This document shows, one piece after another, positions 13,531 through 17,096 of a DNA stretch of 17,096 bases (positions are counted from its first letter, which is position 1; each line of letters begins with the position of its first letter). This DNA comes from Bacillota bacterium. Lineage in GTDB: Bacteria > Bacillota > Desulfotomaculia > Desulfotomaculales > JAJYZD01. Where the stretch lies: assembly GCA_021800315.1 (NCBI GenBank), contig JAJYZD010000055.1, positions 1 to 17,096 of the forward strand, in the 5' to 3' direction. Made by a program: the position numbers and the translations under genes. The notes under the pieces are model-generated. The model had not been told where the DNA came from. It worked only from the letters and a program-made list of their open reading frames with translations, and made no database searches.

Positions 13531-14175
13531 TCGGCCTATCCCGCATAATCCAGCCAATAGCCGAACAATGTGGAGTGTTTGTGAATGGATATCCTTGAAG
13601 CTATGAAGCATGTCAAGATAAACTATGGATGCGGAATTGTCGCAAATGCCATCAATCAATCGTTGGGCATGACTTGCCGCGTATTCGGCACAAGTCTTTT
13701 GGCAGGCTTTCTGTTTGTTGTCCAGCCACTCCAGAAGGACGGGGTTGTCCGTGCGCAGGAAATCAAGGGCGGTTCGCAGAAAAACCCTGGAATCCCGGCA
13801 CAAAGACTCGAATTCCCGGGTCGCCCCTTTGCTGAAGGTCAGGTGTTTTCCGGCCTTTTCCCGTACGGCGGCGCCGAGTTCGGAGAGACATTCCCTCAAT
13901 CCCCGGGTTCCATGACTGATCATCAGCCCGACGTCCCCGGCATGGCCGGCCGAATCGAGCATGTTCCTGAAACTTTCGGCGACCCTGTCCACTTGTGCCA
14001 AATGGTCCGGCTCGTTCGTACGGAAGGCGGTTTCCAGGTCTCCGATGAAAGCGGAAACGGATGCCAGCGTCCGGATGAACGCGACCCTTTCCGGGTCTTC
14101 CATGACTACGTATCTTCCCCGGTTTTTGGGTGGGCGGGATAAGGGGGTTTTTCCGGCGGCGGGGAGCGGTTCCAC
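13510..14175 (-). CDS. PhoU-like helical-bundle protein
   Basis: This all-helical 221-residue protein resembles the PhoU domain found in phosphate regulators and at the C-terminus of Na/Pi symporters, here without any transporter domain. The recognisable part is C-terminal: SHAQRLIDGICDNSASIVYL followed by DMLHSFKDIHSQTLHIVRLL, like the last helices of PhoU. The rest is charged helices (VRE..., EFESLCRDSRVFLRTALDFL). No signal peptide or membrane segment is seen. The GTG at 14175 was chosen because GGAGG lies 8 nt upstream; ATG 14103 and an upstream TTG have poorer sites. The last residues (about GRLNHHLL) are encoded by the IS605-type right end, so the native C-terminus has probably been altered. 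It has its own promoter and is divergent from yqfC. The family call is moderately sure; the role is unknown. Confidence 0.65.
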   Translation of the reverse strand: MEPLPAAGKTPLSRPPKNRGRYVVMEDPERVAFIRTLASVSAFIGDLETAFRTNEPDHLAQVDRVAESFRNMLDSAGHAGDVGLMISHGTRGLRECLSELGAAVREKAGKHLTFSKGATREFESLCRDSRVFLRTALDFLRTDNPVLLEWLDNKQKACQKTCAEYAASHAQRLIDGICDNSASIVYLDMLHSFKDIHSQTLHIVRLLAGLCGIGRLNHHLL

Positions 14176-14279
14176 GGTTATCGCCTCCGTTTGCGGTCCG
14201 TATTCCCGGGTCCTGCAGCGCAAATGTTACCGCGGCTTGTTGGCAAATCAACGCGAGCCATTCCCTTGTCGCTGGTTAA

Positions 14280-14308
14280 AGTATAGGACGCTTAAGTGGA
14301 AAAGGCAA
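14280..14308 (-). promoter_or_regulatory. Sigma-A-type promoter of the PhoU-like gene
   Basis: On the minus strand, TTGCCT (14308-14303) and TATACT (14285-14280) are separated by exactly 17 nt. Transcription would start at about 14273, giving a leader of about 98 nt before the GTG at 14175. The -10 box matches 5 of 6 and the -35 box 4 of 6 of the consensus. Confidence 0.6.
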
Positions 14309-14401
14309 TAGGACGGACAAAAAGGATGTGAATGACGGAATAAAACGAATGATTGTGACAGGCGTTGCAATACCGGGGCCGGCCGGTTTTCCTTTTGCGG
14401 G

Positions 14402-14430
14402 TCATCTTGTCCGGCCCGGCGGCATAGATT
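14402..14430 (+). promoter_or_regulatory. Candidate sigma-E promoter of yqfC-yqfD
   Basis: TCATCTT at 14402-14408 and CATAGATT at 14423-14430 are separated by exactly 14 nt. This is close to the Bacillus sigma-E consensus (KMATATT, 14 nt, CATACAMT): 6 of 7 and 6 of 8 positions match. It sits directly upstream of yqfC. In B. subtilis yqfC and yqfD belong to the mother-cell sigma-E regulon, so the location fits. The start point would be near 14437, almost on the SD of yqfC. Confidence 0.6.
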
Positions 14431-14452
14431 TAGGGACGAGGGGGTGACGGCC

Positions 14453-14737
14453 TTGTCCTGGCGGGAACTCAGGCAGAAGGTCCTGGAGCAGTTGTCGGAT
14501 ACCCTGGAGATCCCCGGAGAGATCCTGCCGGACCTGCCCCGCATCATCCTCCTCGGCGACTTTCGGCTGGTGGTCGAAAATCACCGGGGTATCGGGCTGT
14601 ACCAGTCCGACAGCGTAAAGATAGCGACCGGTTGCGGGGACCTGGTGGTGAGGGGGAGGGACCTGGTGGTAAAAAACATCCTGCCGGACGAACTCTCCGT
14701 CGAGGGACGGATCAGGGAACTCTCCTTCCTTCCCTGA
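14453..14737 (+). CDS. yqfC: Sporulation protein YqfC (YabP/YqfC family)
   Basis: This short protein of about 94 residues belongs to the YabP/YqfC family and is needed for normal sporulation in Bacillus relatives. The family core is visible: LEIPGEILPDLPRIILLGDF, then VVENHRGIGLYQSDSVKIAT, then DLVVRGRDLVVKNILPDELS and a closing GRIRELSFLP. No signal peptide or membrane helix is seen. Two starts compete. The TTG at 14453 has GAGGGGG 8 nt upstream and fits a sigma-E start point near 14437. The GTG at 14444 (three residues longer) has a weaker AGGGA site. TTG is preferred. It is followed by yqfD 13 nt downstream, the conserved sporulation pair. Confidence 0.88.
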   Translation: MSWRELRQKVLEQLSDTLEIPGEILPDLPRIILLGDFRLVVENHRGIGLYQSDSVKIATGCGDLVVRGRDLVVKNILPDELSVEGRIRELSFLP

Positions 14738-14750
14738 GGGGGGTTGGTCG

Positions 14751-15929
14751 ATGTCAGGCAGGTTCGGTCTGGGCGGACACGTAGTTATCCTGGTGCGGGG
14801 CGGCAACCTGACCGGCTTTGTGAACACCGCCCTGGCCGGCGGCATATTATTATGGGATATGAGGAGGAGCGGGGAAGACCTGCTCTATGCCCGGGTTGAG
14901 GCCGGCCGGTTGCGGGAGCTCAAAAATGTGGCCGCGGCCGCCGGTTGCCGTTTTTCCATCCGGGAAAAGCTGGGCCCCGCTTTCTGGTGGCGGCGGGTGA
15001 TGCGGCGCAGGTTCCTGGCCGCCGGGTTGGTGGGTGCGCTGGTCGCCGTCTACGTTTTGTCCGGTTTTGTCTGGTCCATCCAGGTGGAAGGCAACCGGCG
15101 GGTGCCCGCCGGCGCCATCTTACAGGCCGCGGCCAGCGGGGGGCTGGCCTGGGGCATGCCGCGCCGGAACCTGGTCGCCGGCCGGGTGGAAAAGGCCGTC
15201 AAGGACCGGTTGCCCCAAATAGCGTGGGTCGGCGTCAAGCTGGAAGGTACCGGTGTGCGGCTGGAGGTGGTGGAAAAAGCCCTGCCCGAGCCGGTTTCCG
15301 AACATCCCGCCGACGTCGTGGCCGTGCGGGACGGTCTGGTCAAGGAAGTCCTGGTCACTAAAGGCCGGGCCGCCGTAAAGGCGGGGGATACGGTCCGGCG
15401 GGGGCAGGTGCTGATCAGCGGCGTCGTACCGCGGGGACCCGGGGAGGAGCCGCGGTACGTGGCGGCCCGCGGCCTGGTCCGGGCCAGGGTGTGGTACGAA
15501 GGCTACGGTGCGGCCCGCCTCGTGGCGACCGGCCGGAGGCCGGCCGGCCCCGTGGCGCGCCGTTACGGTATAAAAATCGCCGGACATGAGATAATCTCGA
15601 TAGGACCCGCCAGGAATCCTTTTCCATTGGCCAGGACGGAGACGGTGATCAAAAGATTCCCCCTATGGAGGAATATCGGCCTACCCGTCGAAATGGTTAT
15701 AACAAGGTACGTAAAATACGAGCAGTTCCGCGAAGTGCGGAATCTGGACACCGCCCGGCGGCTGGCGGCGGCTAAAGCCTTTTTCGACCTTGAGTCCGCG
15801 CGCTATCCGGGCGGGACCGTGGTGGACAGCCGCATCTCCGGCGTCGGGGTGCCCGGTCAGGACAACCTCGTCCGGGAGCGGATGCAGGTGGAAACCCTGG
15901 AGGACATCGGGGTGGAGAAGCCGCTTTAG
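14751..15929 (+). CDS. yqfD: Sporulation protein YqfD
   Basis: This 392-residue membrane-anchored sporulation protein has one strong transmembrane helix at about 88-108 (RFLAAGLVGALVAVYVLSGF). A cytosolic part precedes it (residues 1-80, with DLLYARVEAGRLRELKNVAA). A large domain follows, beginning SIQVEGNRRVP. Its POTRA-like segment (GNRRVPAGAILQAAASGGLA, then GVKLEGTGVRLEVVEK) and the ensuing VRDGLVKEVLVTKGRAAVKA are family-typical. The ATG at 14751 is preceded by GAGGGGGG with 7-nt spacing. It is probably made in the mother cell together with YqfC. The biochemical function is unknown in the family. Confidence 0.93.
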   Translation: MSGRFGLGGHVVILVRGGNLTGFVNTALAGGILLWDMRRSGEDLLYARVEAGRLRELKNVAAAAGCRFSIREKLGPAFWWRRVMRRRFLAAGLVGALVAVYVLSGFVWSIQVEGNRRVPAGAILQAAASGGLAWGMPRRNLVAGRVEKAVKDRLPQIAWVGVKLEGTGVRLEVVEKALPEPVSEHPADVVAVRDGLVKEVLVTKGRAAVKAGDTVRRGQVLISGVVPRGPGEEPRYVAARGLVRARVWYEGYGAARLVATGRRPAGPVARRYGIKIAGHEIISIGPARNPFPLARTETVIKRFPLWRNIGLPVEMVITRYVKYEQFREVRNLDTARRLAAAKAFFDLESARYPGGTVVDSRISGVGVPGQDNLVRERMQVETLEDIGVEKPL

Positions 15930-15964
15930 AGGCGGGAATCGACCGCTCTTGAGGGGAGAATGGA

Positions 15965-16924
15965 TTGACGGAAACTGCCGAGTTGAGGGTGGTTCTGGAG
16001 GATACCGGTGCGGCGGCCGAAATGTTCGGACCTCACGATGAACACGTCACCCTTCTGGAAGAATCCCTGGGCGTCCGCCTGGTGGCCAGGGGATCGGAGT
16101 TGGTGGTGACCGGTCAGCCGGACAAGGTGGCCGTGGCCGGTGCCGTCTTGAACCAGTTGCAGGATTTTTACCAGGCCGGCAACCGTTTGACCCTGCAGGA
16201 AGTGAATTACGCCGTCAAGTCGGCCCTTTCCGGCCGGATGGACGCCCTCTCGGCCCTGGCCAGGGAAATAGCCATGGTCACGGCGCGGGGCAGGCAGATC
16301 AAGCCGAAAACCTACGGCCAGCAGAAATACATCGCCGCCATCGAGAACCACGATCTGGTGTTCGCCATCGGCCCCGCCGGAACGGGCAAGACCTACTTGG
16401 CCGTGGTGATGGCCATCCGCAGTTTGCGGGCCAAGCAGGTGCAACGCCTGGTGTTGACCAGACCGGCCGTGGAGGCGGGCGAAAAGCTTGGTTTTTTGCC
16501 CGGCGATTTGCAGGAAAAGATCGACCCTTACCTGCGGCCCCTTTACGACGGCCTGTACGACGTGCTGGGGGTGGAAAACACCCAGCGTTACCTGGAAAAG
16601 GGCATCATCGAGGTGGCACCCCTGGCCTACATGCGGGGCCGGACGCTCGAGGGTTCGTTCATCATCCTCGACGAGGCGCAGAACACCACGCCGGAACAGA
16701 TGAAAATGTTTTTGACCCGCATCGGCTTCGATTCCAAGGCGGTTATCACCGGCGACATAACCCAGATCGACCTGCCCCGCGGGCAGGTCTCCGGACTGGT
16801 ACACGCCGAAAGGGTGCTGGCGCAGGTCAAGGGCCTGGTTTTCCACCACATGACCGGTGAGGACATCGTACGTCACCCCCTGGTACAGGACATCATTACG
16901 GCTTACGAGCAGGGCCGGTCATAG
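15965..16924 (+). CDS. phoH: PhoH-like ATPase
   Basis: This 319-residue cytoplasmic P-loop protein of the PhoH/PhoL family is related to the helicase-like ATPase domain and thought to act in RNA metabolism with YbeY. Walker A GPAGTGKT is at 136-143 and Walker B FIILDEAQ at 232-239. The conserved LTRPAVEAGEKLGFLPGDLQ runs from 164 to 183 and VITGDITQIDLPRG from 260 to 273. The N-terminal ~100 residues form the short KH-like domain. The TTG at 15965 was chosen with GAGGGGAG 6 nt upstream; a nearby ATG at 15960 is out of frame and stops at once. The usual next genes (HD-domain protein, ybeY) do not follow within the 172 bases that remain; an IS605-type end does. Confidence 0.95.
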   Translation: MTETAELRVVLEDTGAAAEMFGPHDEHVTLLEESLGVRLVARGSELVVTGQPDKVAVAGAVLNQLQDFYQAGNRLTLQEVNYAVKSALSGRMDALSALAREIAMVTARGRQIKPKTYGQQKYIAAIENHDLVFAIGPAGTGKTYLAVVMAIRSLRAKQVQRLVLTRPAVEAGEKLGFLPGDLQEKIDPYLRPLYDGLYDVLGVENTQRYLEKGIIEVAPLAYMRGRTLEGSFIILDEAQNTTPEQMKMFLTRIGFDSKAVITGDITQIDLPRGQVSGLVHAERVLAQVKGLVFHHMTGEDIVRHPLVQDIITAYEQGRS

Positions 16925-17096
16925 ACCCCACGCCTAAAGGCGGGGGCTTGCGGAGGAAACTCCAAGGGTCTGCGTCTTAAGGCGGGAAAGCGGTATAAGT
17001 TGCTCGCAAGGGCACAACTATGTCGCGCTATGACCCGCCTCAGCCGCCGGGATCTTCGGGCGAGCGGCTAGGTTATTCTGGTCATGACACCTTGGG
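16925..17096 (-). mobile_element. IS200/IS605-type right end / omega-RNA-like sequence (partial)
   Basis: Read on the minus strand, the segment shows a long structured stretch, then CTTGGAGT (plus-strand 16961-16968), TTCC and CGCAAG. The terminal hairpin CCCCCGCCT-tt-AGGCGTGGGG (plus-strand 16926-16945) ends next to the phoH stop. This is the organisation of the 3' end of a TnpB-associated omega-RNA at an IS605-family right end. An internal stem AGCCGC(T)CGCCCGaagatcc near 17040-17070 (CGGCTG...CGAGCGGCT) adds to the structure. The transposon body would lie to the right, outside the window, so tnpB cannot be confirmed. The sequence that would serve as guide (minus strand from 16924 leftward) is the 3' end of phoH. 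Confidence 0.55.

Noticed and set aside
13585..14142. Plus-strand frame of 185 codons opposite the PhoU-like gene
   Set aside because: The minus strand has a promoter, an SD and PhoU-like motifs; the plus frame has no SD or family resemblance.

Overview
The window looks like chromosomal DNA from a high-GC, spore-forming member of the Firmicutes, most likely the Desulfotomaculum/Pelotomaculum/Desulforudis group. This lineage call is inference. It rests on the gene order prmA-rsmE-mtaB-HIT-rpsU ... yqfC-yqfD-phoH, the two sporulation proteins YqfC and YqfD, frequent TTG/GTG starts behind strong Shine-Dalgarno (SD) sequences, and GC-rich codon use.

Layout. (1) 1-1320 is a scarred, mostly non-coding region. 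It holds possible minus-strand remnants, a 5'-truncated AT-rich DUF6036-type nucleotidyltransferase gene, a 16-codon stub of the gene that once followed it, and two small hairpins. (2) 1321-5331 is a plus-strand acyl cluster: an acyl-CoA/acyl-AMP ligase, a KAS III (FabH-like) enzyme and an acyl-CoA dehydrogenase. The dehydrogenase is preceded by a leader that can form competing hairpins. (3) 5331-9082 is the conserved translation/RNA-modification block prmA, rsmE, mtaB, a HIT protein and rpsU. The genes are joined by 1-16 nt overlaps as far as mtaB. rpsU has its own sigma-A-type promoter and a strong intrinsic terminator. (4) 9206-10426 is a GAF-GGDEF diguanylate cyclase. (5) 10430-13530 is an AT-richer accessory island on the minus strand: a 95-residue unknown protein, a TauE/SafE (TSUP) permease and a DUF1634 membrane protein. 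Next come the wreck of a DUF4338 (DruA-like) gene and the right end of an IS200/IS605-type element. (6) 13510-14175 is a minus-strand PhoU-like protein with its own promoter. (7) 14402-16924 is yqfC-yqfD-phoH behind a candidate sigma-E (mother-cell) promoter. (8) 16925-17096 is another IS200/IS605-type right end (omega-RNA-like), inserted directly after the phoH stop. Its transposase gene, if any, lies beyond the window.

How it works together. The housekeeping genes serve ribosome maturation (PrmA, RsmE, S21), tRNA modification (MtaB) and sporulation (YqfC/YqfD). In many Firmicutes rpsU and yqfC lie close together; here they are separated by about 5.3 kb of regulator plus mobile DNA. The accessory genes suggest organosulfur/sulfite anion export and a specialised acyl-chain pathway.

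No convincing new defence or other system was found. The most useful leads are the family of solo IS605-type ends, the DUF4338 ruin, the sigma-E promoter and the competing leader hairpins.
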